Origin: CAVQCJ01 sp963771835
Lineage (GTDB): Bacteria; Actinomycetota; Actinomycetes; Prado026
NCBI GenBank assembly: GCA_963771835.1
Contig: CAVYVA010000002.1
Coordinates: 992,001 to 1,056,000, forward strand
Direction of reading: 5' to 3'
DNA: 64,000 nucleotides
The first letter of the stretch is position 1. Each line of letters starts with the position of its first letter. The notes under the pieces are model-generated. The model did no database searches. It was not told the DNA's origin and saw only the letters and a program-made list of their open reading frames with translations. This document shows positions 42,387 to 52,614 of this stretch, piece after piece. A program made the translations under genes and the position numbers.

Positions 42387-42971
42387 TCAACCCGCCCGCT
42401 CGGCCCGTCGAAGGAGGGCGCCGGTCCAGCGCAGGCCGGCACCCTCCAGGACCAGCGCGCCGAGCAGGCAGGTCAGCCCGGCCGGTGTGGCGACCAGGAC
42501 GTGCAGCGGGTCGGCCCCCAACGCGGCACCCAGGCCCAGGCCGAAGACGGGCAGCATGGCCAGCAGCCGCGCCGACGCGCGCGGTCCGGCCAGCTCGGCG
42601 CGGACCGCCGAGCAGTGCTGCAGCCGGTCGCGCGCTGCTGCGGCGATGCGGCCGGCCACCGGCGCCAGCGGCGCGCCATGGGCCAGCGCGAGCTCCCAGC
42701 CGGCCGCCAGCCACGCCAGCTCGGGCCGGTCCGCAGCGCCGGCCTCGCGCAGTGCCGCGGGGCCTTCGGCGCCGAGGCGGACCAGCTCGACGACGCGGAT
42801 GAGCCGTGTCGCCAGCAGCGGGTCGGTGACGTCCGTCGCGCACCGTCGCAGAGCGGCCTCGGGAGCGGCACCGGCCCGCAGCTCGGCTGCGAACGACGCC
42901 AGCAGCTCGACCACCTGCTCCGCAGCGTCCGACCGTCGGCCCGACCGCCGGCCGGGCCACCGCGCCCGCAC
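42387..42971 (-). CDS. tadB: Tad secretion inner-membrane protein TadB (type II secretion F domain), N-terminus uncertain
   Basis: A 194-residue T2SSF protein: VELLASFAAELRAGAAPEAA, LAWLAAGWELALAHGAPLAP and C-terminal membrane helices LLAMLPVFGLGLGAALGA and LLGALVLEGAGLRW. It is shorter than usual for TadB (about 270) and lacks the expected N-terminal membrane helix. The 157 bp between the tadA stop and this GTG encode, in another frame, RAAELVGGCVAVALRLAP followed by an Arg-rich stretch, much like a missing TadB N-terminus. A frameshift near 42970-43000 is therefore possible. Confidence 0.75.
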   Translation of the reverse strand: MRARWPGRRSGRRSDAAEQVVELLASFAAELRAGAAPEAALRRCATDVTDPLLATRLIRVVELVRLGAEGPAALREAGAADRPELAWLAAGWELALAHGAPLAPVAGRIAAAARDRLQHCSAVRAELAGPRASARLLAMLPVFGLGLGAALGADPLHVLVATPAGLTCLLGALVLEGAGLRWTGALLRRAERAG

Positions 42972-43127
42972 GACCTGCGCCGCGCCGCCGCGACACCGGC
43001 GTCCCGGCGGCCCTGCGGATGCCGAGGAGCGGGCCGATGCAGCCGTTGCAGCCGCCCGGCGCCGTCCGCCGCCGGGGCGAGCCGCAGCGCCACGGCGACG
43101 CAGCCCCCGACGAGCTCGGCGGCCCGG

Positions 43128-44291
43128 TCACCGGACCATGGAGAGCATCGCGCGGAGCTGCTCCGCGGCGGGTCCGGTCCTGGGTCCGCCCGGCTCGAGC
43201 GCCACCGCCGTGACCAGGCGCACGAGCCCGTCGCCGTCGCGCTCGGGCACCGCCACCTCCGCGACCCTGCGCACACCGTCCGGGCCGCGGCACAGGTGCA
43301 CGACCGCACCGACGCCGGCGGCGAGCTGGGCGTGCGCCGCCGCCCGGCCCATGCCGGCAGCCAGAGCCAGCGCCTCGACCCGCGCTGGGAGGTCGGCCGC
43401 GCTGTTCGCGTGCACGGTGCCGAACCCGCCACGGTGCCCGGTGTTCAGCGCGGCCAGCAGGTCCACGATCTCCGCGCCCCTGACTTCGCCGACCACGAGC
43501 CGGTCCGGCCGCATCCGCATCGCCTGGCGGACCAGGTCCGCCACCGTGACGGCCCCGGCCCCCTCCACGTTCGGCGGCCGGGCCTCGAGGAGCACCTGGT
43601 GCGGGTGGGCGGGGCGCAGCTCGCTGCTGTCCTCGACGACCACCAGCCGCTCGCAGGCCGGGACCAGCGACAGCAGGGTCGCCAGCACCGTCGTCTTGCC
43701 GGTGCCGGCGCCGCCGGTGACCAGGGTCGACACCCGGTTCACCACCAGGCCGCGCAGCACCTGCGCGCCCTCGGCGTCCAGCGCACCCAACCGGACCAGG
43801 TCGTCCAGACGCAGCCGGCGGCGCGCGGGCACCCGCAGCGACAAGCACGTCCCACGGGTGCTGGTCGGCGCCAGGACGGCGTGCAGCCGCAGCCCACCCG
43901 GGAGCCGTACGTCGGCGTACGGCGACGCGTCGTCGAGCCGCCGCCCGACGCACCCGACCAGGCGCTGCGCCAGCGCCCGTACGGCCGCCTCGTCGCGGAA
44001 CCGCACGTCCGCCTGCTGCAGCCGCCCCGCCCGCTCGACCCATACCTCGTCGGGCGCGTTCACCAGGATGTCGGTGACGTCGGGATCGTCGAGGAGCGGC
44101 TCGAGGAGCCCGAGGCCACCCAGCTCGGAGCCGAGCGCGGCCACCACGGCCAGCAGCGAACGGTCGCCCAGGACCTGTCCCTCGGCCCGGAGCGCGGCGG
44201 CCACCCCGGCCGGGGTCGCCGGTCCGCCACCGGGGCGGGACGCCAGCCTGGCCCGGACCCGGTCCACCAGCGCGGGCTCCGGGGCGGTCAT
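43128..44291 (-). CDS. tadA: Tad pilus assembly/secretion ATPase TadA (CpaF-like)
   Basis: A 387-residue secretion ATPase of the GspE/VirB11 superfamily. It has PDVTDILVNAPDEVWVERAG and RLDDASPYADVRLPGG in the N-terminal domain, Walker A TGGAGTGKTT, the Asp box VVVEDSSEL, Walker B VVGEVRGAEI and the His box (GTVHANSA). It powers pilin assembly. The ATG at 44291 overlaps the tadZ stop (ATGA); the much longer frame running upstream is an artefact. Confidence 0.92.
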   Translation of the reverse strand: MTAPEPALVDRVRARLASRPGGGPATPAGVAAALRAEGQVLGDRSLLAVVAALGSELGGLGLLEPLLDDPDVTDILVNAPDEVWVERAGRLQQADVRFRDEAAVRALAQRLVGCVGRRLDDASPYADVRLPGGLRLHAVLAPTSTRGTCLSLRVPARRRLRLDDLVRLGALDAEGAQVLRGLVVNRVSTLVTGGAGTGKTTVLATLLSLVPACERLVVVEDSSELRPAHPHQVLLEARPPNVEGAGAVTVADLVRQAMRMRPDRLVVGEVRGAEIVDLLAALNTGHRGGFGTVHANSAADLPARVEALALAAGMGRAAAHAQLAAGVGAVVHLCRGPDGVRRVAEVAVPERDGDGLVRLVTAVALEPGGPRTGPAAEQLRAMLSMVR

Positions 44292-45458
44292 CGCGACCCG
44301 CCGCTCGCGCCTGCGCGGGCCCCGCCGGAGGTCCCACCGACAGTCCGACCGACGGCGTCGCGGAGCAGGTCGCCGACCAGCCGGCCGGCCAGGTCCGCCA
44401 GCGGGCCCCGCCGTCCGCCCGGCGGCAGACCGCGTTCGAGGGCCTGCGAGAGCCCCGGCTCGGCGCGGCAGTGGCCCGCCAGCGGCAGCCCGACCGCCTC
44501 GGCCACCACCTCGGCGTCCAGCCCGCCGGGTGCCGGCCCGCGCACCACCACCCGCATCTGCGTCGTCATCGGCCGCACCAGCGTGGCGACCCGGATGGCG
44601 GCCGTGACCGCGCGGAGCTCGGCCGGCACGACCAGGAACACCCGGTCGGCGCGCTCCAGCGCGACCCGGGTCGGGGCGTCCGGACGGCGCGGCAGGTCGA
44701 CCACCACCAGCTCGGCCCCGCGCGCCGCCGACCGCAGCACGCAGTCCATCGCCTCCGGGTCCACCTCGAGCAGGTCGCCGCGGTCCCACGACAGCACCAG
44801 CAGCGACTCGACCGAAGGCAGCGCGCCGGCGAGGTCGGACGGCGCGACGCGACCACGTGCCCCCGCCAGGTCCGGCCAGCGGATCCCCGGAACGTCCTCG
44901 GCGCCGAGGACCAGGTCGAGGCCGCCGCCCAGCGGGTCGCCGTCGACGAGGACCGTCCGGAGCCCGTGCCTGAGCCCGGCCAGGCCGAGGGCGGCGGCCA
45001 ACGAGCTCGCGCCCGCACCGCCCCGGCCGCCGACCACGCCCACGACCATCGCCTCGGGCCCATGCGCGGACGCGTCGGCCAGCAGCTCGACCAGCCACGG
45101 CTCGCGCATCGGGCAGGAACGCCACCTCGGCGGCGCCGATCGCGACGGCGCGCTGCCAGACGCCGGCGTCGTCCAGGTCCCGGGAGACGAGAGCGACCTC
45201 GGATCGACGCGGCAGCCCGGCGACCTCGACCGAGTCGGCGGCGTCGGCGCCCACCAGCACGACCGGGGCCGTCGACCACGACAGGCGCGCCGAAGCACCG
45301 TCGGGCGCGACATCCACCTCGACGCCGGCGGCCGCGGCCAGCCGGAGCAGATCGTCGAGAAGCCGCTCGTCCGCGCAGACGACCAGCGGACGCGCTCCCC
45401 CGGGCGGGTCGGGCCGACGGTCACCAGATGACGGGTCGTGCGGTCGAGGAGCGGGCAC
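44288..45458 (-). pseudogene. TadZ/CpaE-like (septum-site-determining, Ssd-type) ATPase gene with a one-base insertion
   Basis: The GTG at 45458 follows GGAGG with 5-nt spacing. The N-terminal receiver-like half reads LVVCADERLLDDLLRLAAAA and AEVAFLPDA in one frame. At about 45095-45110 homology moves to another frame, giving EPWLVELLADA, then the MinD-like ATPase with deviant Walker A VVGVVGGRGGAGASSLAAAL. The span is 1171 bp, one base above a multiple of three; removing one C or G restores 389 codons. It heads the tad operon and would position the secretion machine. All motifs are preserved, so a sequence error is plausible. Confidence 0.82.
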
Positions 45459-45761
45459 CAGGGCCTCCAGTCGGGTCGGGGCCTCGAACCCAACCCCGCG
45501 GCGACCCGGACACCCAGCGGCGCGCGCCTGGGCTGTGGACACAGGCGCGGGGGGCGACCGGCTGGGGACAGAGGACGGCCCCCGCCGGGGGGGCGAGCGG
45601 GGGCCGTCACGCGGGCCGGCACTGGGGGGAGGGCCGGGGACCGCGCATGCGTCGGCGCCGTCGCGCCGCACGCACCCATCCGATACCCCTGACCACCTAT
45701 GTCGCAAACACCGCATACCCCCCAGGAGGGACAAGTCGTCTGTAATCACCCGAACGGCCGA
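45459..45761. other. Divergent control region between tadZ and the HAD gene
   Basis: 303 bp carrying the start signals of two divergent units. It is very G/C-rich on the tad side and becomes AT-richer near 45690-45770. A TAGACT close to the HAD start could be a -10 element. Its centre holds the perfect hairpin listed separately. No gene seen. Confidence 0.45.
45574..45608. repeat. Perfect inverted repeat (12-bp arms) with a G7 run, in the divergent region
   Basis: GACGGCCCCCGC (45574-45585) pairs with GCGGGGGCCGTC (45597-45608). The 11-nt spacer contains a run of seven G. It lies about 115 bp before tadZ and 155 bp before the HAD gene, in a region that should hold promoters, so it is not an ordinary end-of-gene terminator. 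It could be an attenuator, an operator or an unusual DNA structure. Confidence 0.5.
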
Positions 45762-46601
45762 ATGCCTAGACTGGATGTCGTGGGCGCGGGCAGCGGGACG
45801 ACGGGCGCCGGCCGCAGCAGTGCCGCGTTCTTCGACCTCGACAAGACGATCATCGCGAGGTCCAGCTCGCTGGCCTTCGGGAAGCCGTTCTACAAGGGCG
45901 GCCTGATCAACCGCAGCGCCGTGATGCGCAGCGCGTACGCCCAGTTCGTCTATCTCGTGGGCGGCGCCGACCACGACCAGATGGAGCGCATGCGCGGGTA
46001 CCTGCAGGAGCTGTGCGAGGGCTGGCCGGTCGACCAGGTCCGGGCGATCGTCGCCGAGACCGTCCACGACCTGATCGACCCGACGATCTACGCCGAGGCG
46101 GTCGAGCTGATCGCCGACCACCACCGGGCCGGCCGCGACGTCGTCATCGTCAGCACCTCGGGCACCGAGGTCGTCGAGCCCATCGGCGCCATGCTCGGCG
46201 CCGACCACGTCATCGCCACCCGGATGGTGGTGGCGGACGGCCGGTACACCGGCGAGATCTCCTTCTACGCGTACGGTCCGAACAAGGCCGAGGCGGTGCG
46301 CGAGCTGGCCGGGCGCAACGACTACGACCTCGAGCAGTCGTTCGCCTACTCGGACTCGGCCACCGACCTGCCCATGCTCGAGGCGGTCGGGCACCCGTAC
46401 GCGGTGAACCCGGACAAGACCCTGCGCGCGGAGGCGGCGCTGCGCGAGTGGCCGGTCCTGGACTTCGAGACGCCGGTGGGCCTGCGCCGCCGTCCCACCG
46501 ACCTGCCGTCCGGTCGGGTGGCGCTGGCGACGGTCGGCGCCGCCGCGGCGGCGGGCGTGGTCTGGTACGCGGGCCGGCGCCTGTCGCGCGGCGGCGCCTG
46601 A
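45762..46601 (+). CDS. HAD-IB-family phosphatase (SerB-like)
   Basis: A protein of about 279 residues in HAD subfamily IB: motif I FFDLDKTIIA (nucleophile and acid Asp), motif II VVIVSTSGTE, motif III Lys (YGPNKAEAV) and motif IV YSDSATDLPML. The C-terminus ends in a hydrophobic segment (ALATVGAAAAAGVVWYAGRR), suggesting a membrane tail. This is the HAD-IB protein regularly found beside the tad genes in actinomycetes. Its substrate is unknown; relatives are sometimes called phosphoserine phosphatase. The start is ambiguous: ATG 45762, GTG 45780, or upstream ATG 45699, which lacks a ribosome site. Confidence 0.85.
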   Translation: MPRLDVVGAGSGTTGAGRSSAAFFDLDKTIIARSSSLAFGKPFYKGGLINRSAVMRSAYAQFVYLVGGADHDQMERMRGYLQELCEGWPVDQVRAIVAETVHDLIDPTIYAEAVELIADHHRAGRDVVIVSTSGTEVVEPIGAMLGADHVIATRMVVADGRYTGEISFYAYGPNKAEAVRELAGRNDYDLEQSFAYSDSATDLPMLEAVGHPYAVNPDKTLRAEAALREWPVLDFETPVGLRRRPTDLPSGRVALATVGAAAAAGVVWYAGRRLSRGGA

Positions 46602-46825
46602 GCCGACACGCCGGTCAGGGGTTACGCCCGGCCCCGGCCGGGGTGTACGACAGGCACGAGGACTCACCGGACCCTCGCGACGAGCCACGGCACCGGGAGC
46701 CCGCTGGACCTTCTGGCCGGATCACCCACGCGGCGGACCTGCCCACGTAACGGGCTGCTCGTACGGGTAGCGCACCCGGACGACGATGGTTGTGATGCAC
46801 GCATGGTCACCGCGCCGGAAGGAGA

Positions 46826-46850
46826 CGACGGCGCCTCTTCACGGGGCGCC
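46826..46850. terminator. Small hairpin between the HAD gene and the next plus-strand gene
   Basis: ACGGCGCC (46826-46833) pairs with GGCGCCGT (46843-46850) over a 9-nt loop, 30 bp before the start of the following gene. No U-tract. The rest of the 278-bp gap (46602-46879) shows only a GC-rich inverted repeat near 46625-46645 (CCCGGCC/GGCCGGG). Confidence 0.35.
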
Positions 46851-46879
46851 GTTCGCCTGAGCGGGGTTACCGTGCCCCC

Positions 46880-47912
46880 ATGGGCGCGACGGTGCCGTCC
46901 GGTCCGGAGGTTCTCGGCCACGGCCGCGAGCCGGAGCCGGAGCGGGTGCCGCCCCGTCGAGGTGGCGGCCGGTCGCTGCGCGGAGCGTGGATCGTGGTCA
47001 TCGGCCTGGCCCTGGTGGTCGGAGGCGGCCTGTACGCGGGGCGTCCGCAGCTCGGCGGCGGTACCGCCGGGACGGCGACGGCACACCGGTCCCAGTCCCC
47101 GGTGCCGGACGCGACGGCGCTCGTCTCCGGCCTCGCCGAGGGTCACGATCTCGCGGCGCCTCCGGCCCCCGCGCTGAACTCCTTCATCGCCTCGGGTGGG
47201 CACGTGCTGCTCTTCGTCCAGATCCGTAACGTCGGGACCGAGCCGCTGCGCATCCTCGACGGTGTGGTGCCCCAGGACGGCGCCAGCCGCGACCTCACGC
47301 GCCGGCGGTCTCGCCGCCGGGACCAGCGGTGGCGGCAGGCTCGCCCCCGGGAACCAGACCGAGGTCTTCGTCCGCCTCTCCGTGCGGTGCCCGCAGGCCC
47401 TGGCCGGAGCGCCGGCGAAGGCGCTCCTGCTCGTCGCCGAGCAGGACGGCCGCCACCCCCGGCTGGAGCGGGTCCCGACGGACCAGCTCGGCGCGCTGTG
47501 GGACGAGGCCAGGCACGCCGCCTGCCGGCCCGCCGACCTGCATCGGGACCTGACGGTCGCGGTGGTACCGGGTTCGGTCCGGGCCGAGCTGGGCGAGGGC
47601 GGGCACCTCACCGTGACCGCGGTCCTGTCCGTGCACGACTCGGCCGGCTTCGCGGCGGTGATCACCGGGCCGGCGGTGTCCGCGGGCGGAGGCGGGCGGC
47701 TGGTGGTGGACGGCGGCTCCACGCGTGCCGTGCCACTGCGCTGGGACGCGGGGCGGTGCGGAGCGGCTGCACCGCCGGTGACGGCCGCCAAGGCTCCTGC
47801 GTACCGGGTCGAGCTGCCGCGACTGGTCGGGCACGCGGTCGTCGACCTCGGCGCCGGCTTCGCCACCGCGTGGTCCGCCCAGGTCCAGCAGGCCTGCCGG
47901 CCGACGCAGTAG
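46880..47912 (+). pseudogene. Membrane-anchored hypothetical protein gene with a one-base insertion
   Basis: From the ATG at 46880 the product has a basic N-terminus and one membrane anchor (about 35-54: AWIVVIGLALVVGGGLYAG). An exported domain follows (NSFIASGGHVLLFVQIRNVG, TEPLRILDGVVPQDGASRDL). At about 47285-47305 coding character moves to another frame (GGLAAGTSGGGRLAPGNQTE, VFVRLSVRCPQAL) and continues to TAG at 47912. The span is 1033 bp, one over a multiple of three, so one surplus base explains it. About 343 residues result, beta-rich, with paired Cys (SVRC, RHAAC, GRCG, QQAC). Function unknown. Confidence 0.65.
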
Positions 47913-47930
47913 TCCCGTCGTCACCCGGTC

Positions 47931-47974
47931 GTTGCATACGGATCGGGGGCTATGGCCCCCGATCCGTATGCAAC
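47931..47974. terminator. Bidirectional terminator: perfect 20-bp stem, 4-nt loop
   Basis: Arms 47931-47950 and 47955-47974 are exact reverse complements, with TATG as the loop. It sits precisely in the gap between convergent genes ending at 47912 (+) and 47983 (-). There is no U-tract, but the stem is long and GC-rich. Confidence 0.88.
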
Positions 47975-47982
47975 GGCGACGG

Positions 47983-48792
47983 TCAGGGGTGGGAGCGGGC
48001 GGCGACCTCGTCGGCGACCACTCGTCCGACCCGGGCGCCCAGCGCAACCGCCTGGGCGCAGTGCGCCACCCACCCGGCGACACCGTCCGGCGTCCCGGTG
48101 CGGTACCCCTCCAGAGCGGCGGCGTACGAGTCCGCGCCCAGCTCGAGGTGCCCCTCCTCGGGGACCACGGCGCCGGTGGGGTCGAGCCCGCGCCCGAGCA
48201 GCACCAGCCGGGCCGCCGCGCGAGCGACCACGCCGTCCGCGGTCCCGAACGGCGCGGTCGCGAGCAGCTCGCCATGGACGACCGCCGCGGGGACGAGGGC
48301 CGGCGCCGGCGTCGGCTCGGCCAGCGCGGCCATCAGCGCGGCCAGCCGTCCGGCCGCGCCCGGGCGGTCCGCCGACGGGCGGCCGAGCGACTCGCCGGCG
48401 GCGAGGTCGGCGGCGGCGAGGGTGTGCAGCCGCGCCAGCACCTGCAGCGGCGCGCGCTGCCAGGTCGGCACCATCGCGGGCAGGTCCGCGTACACCCGCA
48501 GGGCGCCTGCGGCCGTGCGCCCGGCCACGTCAGCGCCGAACGGCGGGACGAAGCCTTCGACGTCCCAGCCGCCGTCCGCGCCCGGCTCCAGCAGCGTCGA
48601 GGCGCGGGCCGAACGGCGCATCGACTCGGCGGCGACCTCGCGGACCCGCCGCCGCAGACCGGGGGCGCGCAGGTCGCGCAGCAGGGCGTCCACCGCCCCT
48701 CGAGCCGCCTCGACCGCCTCGAAGACCCCCGGCAGCGCGGCGACCGCCGCGAACGGGTCCCGGGCTGCTGCATCGTCGGGACGGCCGGTCAC
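47983..48792 (-). CDS. Hypothetical helical protein with a degenerate Fic-like motif
   Basis: A 269-residue, Ala-rich helical protein found beside acs. From memory, Streptomyces relatives are annotated only as 'oxidoreductase', a label nothing here supports: no dinucleotide-binding fold is visible. The segment HGELLATAPFGTADGVVARA (about residues 176-195) has the spacing of a Fic/Doc motif (HPFxxGNGRxxR) but lacks the Gly-Asn and first Arg, so AMP-transferase activity is unlikely. DAAARDPFAAVAALPGVFEA at the N-terminus is typical of the family. The gene is divergent from acs and convergent with the frameshifted gene at 46880. Confidence 0.6.
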   Translation of the reverse strand: MTGRPDDAAARDPFAAVAALPGVFEAVEAARGAVDALLRDLRAPGLRRRVREVAAESMRRSARASTLLEPGADGGWDVEGFVPPFGADVAGRTAAGALRVYADLPAMVPTWQRAPLQVLARLHTLAAADLAAGESLGRPSADRPGAAGRLAALMAALAEPTPAPALVPAAVVHGELLATAPFGTADGVVARAAARLVLLGRGLDPTGAVVPEEGHLELGADSYAAALEGYRTGTPDGVAGWVAHCAQAVALGARVGRVVADEVAARSHP

Positions 48793-48918
48793 CCTGCGCC
48801 CTCCGTCCCTGCCTGCGCAGGTGCGACGCTACCCGGACTTGTCGGCCGCCTTCGTGCCTGGCAAGTTGATCGAGCCATCCGTCCACGACGCGGGAGACCA
48901 CGAGCGAGGAGCACCACG

Positions 48919-50880
<1,962 letters not shown>

Positions 50881-50935
50881 CGGTTGCGGTGGACGTCGGG
50901 TCGGGCATGATCGGATCCCCAGTCAAGGAGGGCCC

Positions 50936-51403
50936 ATGAGCGTCGGCGATCGCAGCAAGGACCAGTCGATCGGCGGCCTCGTGTCGACCGTCACGTCGAA
51001 CGTCTCCTCGCTCGTGCGCCTGGAGCTCGAGCTGGCCAAGGCGGAGCTGTCCGCGTCGGCCAAACAGGGGGCCGCAGGCTTCGCCCTGTTCCTGGTCGCC
51101 GGGGTCCTCGCCGTGCTCGCGGTGCTGCTGGCCTCGTTCGCGGCGGTCTACGGGTTCGCGGAGGTCATGCCGGTGTGGGCGGCGTTCCTCACCGTGGCCG
51201 GCATCTACCTGGTGCTCGGCGTCGTCCTCGCGCTGATCGGCCGGAACCGGGTGAGCAAGCTGCGCGGTCCCGAGCGGGCGATCGCCCAGGTCGAGCTGAC
51301 CAAGGAGGCGCTCGCCCGGCAGTCCGAGGCGCACGCACAGGCGGAGGTGGACCGGATCGTCGACGCCGGCGAGGTCACCGCCGGTGAGCTGCCCGCCGGC
51401 TGA
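50936..51403 (+). CDS. Phage holin-superfamily III (actinobacterial Holin-X) membrane protein
   Basis: A 155-residue protein. An amphipathic N-terminal region (SKDQSIGGLVSTVTSNVSSL, VRLELELAKAEL) is followed by two membrane helices (about 48-72 and 78-102) and a charged C-terminal helix. This is the Holin-X architecture common in actinomycete chromosomes, where it has no proven lytic role. The ATG at 50936 has AAGGAGGG upstream. No other phage gene is nearby, so it is not evidence of a prophage. 55 bp downstream of acs. Confidence 0.83.
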   Translation: MSVGDRSKDQSIGGLVSTVTSNVSSLVRLELELAKAELSASAKQGAAGFALFLVAGVLAVLAVLLASFAAVYGFAEVMPVWAAFLTVAGIYLVLGVVLALIGRNRVSKLRGPERAIAQVELTKEALARQSEAHAQAEVDRIVDAGEVTAGELPAG

Positions 51404-51435
51404 CCTTCGCGGCGGCGCCCCGGCCGCCGCCGGCG

Positions 51436-52614
51436 CTAGGTGCAGCGACCGGTGGGCACGTCGTCGACCGCGTCCTTGCCGGACTGCGCCGCGCCCGCGA
51501 CCTGCTTGGCGGTCAGCGCGTAGCCGGTGTCCGGGTCCTCCCGGGAGGCCGCGAACACCACGCCGAGCACCCTCCCGTCCGTGCCGACCAGCGGACCGCC
51601 GGAGTTGCCCGGCCGGACCTCGACCCGCAACGCGTAGACCTGGCGAACGACCCGCTTGTCCGCGTAGATGTCCTGCCCGATGGCGGTCACCGAGCCGCGG
51701 ACCCGGGCCGGGCTGACCCGCAGCGGACCGTCACCGGGGTACCCGATGGCGGCACCGTCGGTGCCCGACGAGGCCGCCGGGCCGAAGCTCAGCGCGGGCA
51801 GGTCGAGCCCCGGCACCCACAGCACCGCGATGTCGTGGTCCGGGTCGAACACCACCACGTGCGCGCGGTAACCGCGCCCGGTTCCGGCGACGTACACGTA
51901 CGGCCGGTCCACCCCGGCCACTACGTGCGCGTTGGTCATCACTCGCTCGGGGGCGAAGACGAAACCGGACCCTTCGATCCGGCGCTCGCAGGAGAACGCG
52001 TCCCCGGCCACCTTGACCGTGGACGCCGCGGCCGCGCGCACCTGCGGGTCGGCGGCGACGGCCGAGTCCGGGGCCGGGACCGGGACCGGCCGCTCCGCGG
52101 TGAGGTCGGTGAACACCTCGGGGAAGCCGGTCGTGTCGAGCAGGCTGCCGAAGGCGGAGAACACCTCCTCCGGCGTGCCCGGCATCACCCGGTCGACCGC
52201 GGCGAGCACCTTGGACTCCCGGGCCTGGTCGGCCAGCGGCAGGCTGAGGTCGCCGCGGACCAGCACACCGCCGAGCAGCCAGACCGCCATCAGGACCGCA
52301 ACCGTGCCGACGACCGCGCCGCCCACCGAGTCCACCCGACGGGCGGGCTGCCAGGTGATCCGGCTGCGGAGCAGCGCACCGAGGAAGCCGGCGAGGGCCT
52401 GCACCGCCACGGCCAGCAGCACGACCCCGCCCAGGGCCACCAGCGAGCGGGTGCCGCTGGGCGCTTCGTCCGCGAGCAGCGCCGGCATCAGCCACAGCCC
52501 GATCAGGCCGCCGAGCACGAAGCCGGCGAACGACACGACGGACACCACGAACCCCTGCCGGAACCCCGCGAACGCGAAGCCGAGCACCAGCGCGACGAGG
52601 ACGAGGTCGAGCAT
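51436..52614 (-). CDS. marP: MarP-family membrane serine protease
   Basis: A 392-residue protein. An N-terminal CvpA-like domain of four membrane helices (about 1-125, starting LDLVLVALVLGFAFAGFRQG) is followed by a periplasmic chymotrypsin-like protease. Catalytic residues are visible: His in MTNAHVVAG, Asp in DPDHDIAVLWV and Ser in RPGNSGGPLV. Two Cys (SCERR and the C-terminal GRCT) can form the regulatory disulfide described for mycobacterial MarP, which protects against acid and oxidative stress. It shares one base (TGATG) with the stop of the upstream nudix gene. Confidence 0.92.
   Translation of the reverse strand: MLDLVLVALVLGFAFAGFRQGFVVSVVSFAGFVLGGLIGLWLMPALLADEAPSGTRSLVALGGVVLLAVAVQALAGFLGALLRSRITWQPARRVDSVGGAVVGTVAVLMAVWLLGGVLVRGDLSLPLADQARESKVLAAVDRVMPGTPEEVFSAFGSLLDTTGFPEVFTDLTAERPVPVPAPDSAVAADPQVRAAAASTVKVAGDAFSCERRIEGSGFVFAPERVMTNAHVVAGVDRPYVYVAGTGRGYRAHVVVFDPDHDIAVLWVPGLDLPALSFGPAASSGTDGAAIGYPGDGPLRVSPARVRGSVTAIGQDIYADKRVVRQVYALRVEVRPGNSGGPLVGTDGRVLGVVFAASREDPDTGYALTAKQVAGAAQSGKDAVDDVPTGRCT

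Noticed and set aside
42136..44337. A 733-codon minus-strand frame over the tad genes
   Set aside because: Arg/Gly/Ala-rich shadow of tadA, tadB and tadC; no family pattern and no ribosome site.
41260..45431. Two plus-strand frames of more than 1000 codons across the tad cluster
   Set aside because: Antisense shadows typical of high-GC DNA, with His/Gln/Arg-rich composition and no start signals. The minus-strand tad genes explain the region.
47983..48792. Calling this gene an oxidoreductase, as related genes are labelled
   Set aside because: No dinucleotide-binding or metal-redox motif is visible; the label has no support in the sequence.
47932..48918. A 330-codon N-terminal extension of acetyl-CoA synthetase
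   Set aside because: It begins inside the terminator hairpin and is antisense to the neighbouring gene. The GTG at 48919 with GAGGAG gives the normal length.
50936..51403. Holin-like gene as a sign of a prophage
   Set aside because: Holin-X proteins are common chromosomal genes in actinomycetes; no phage structural, lysis or integrase genes are adjacent.
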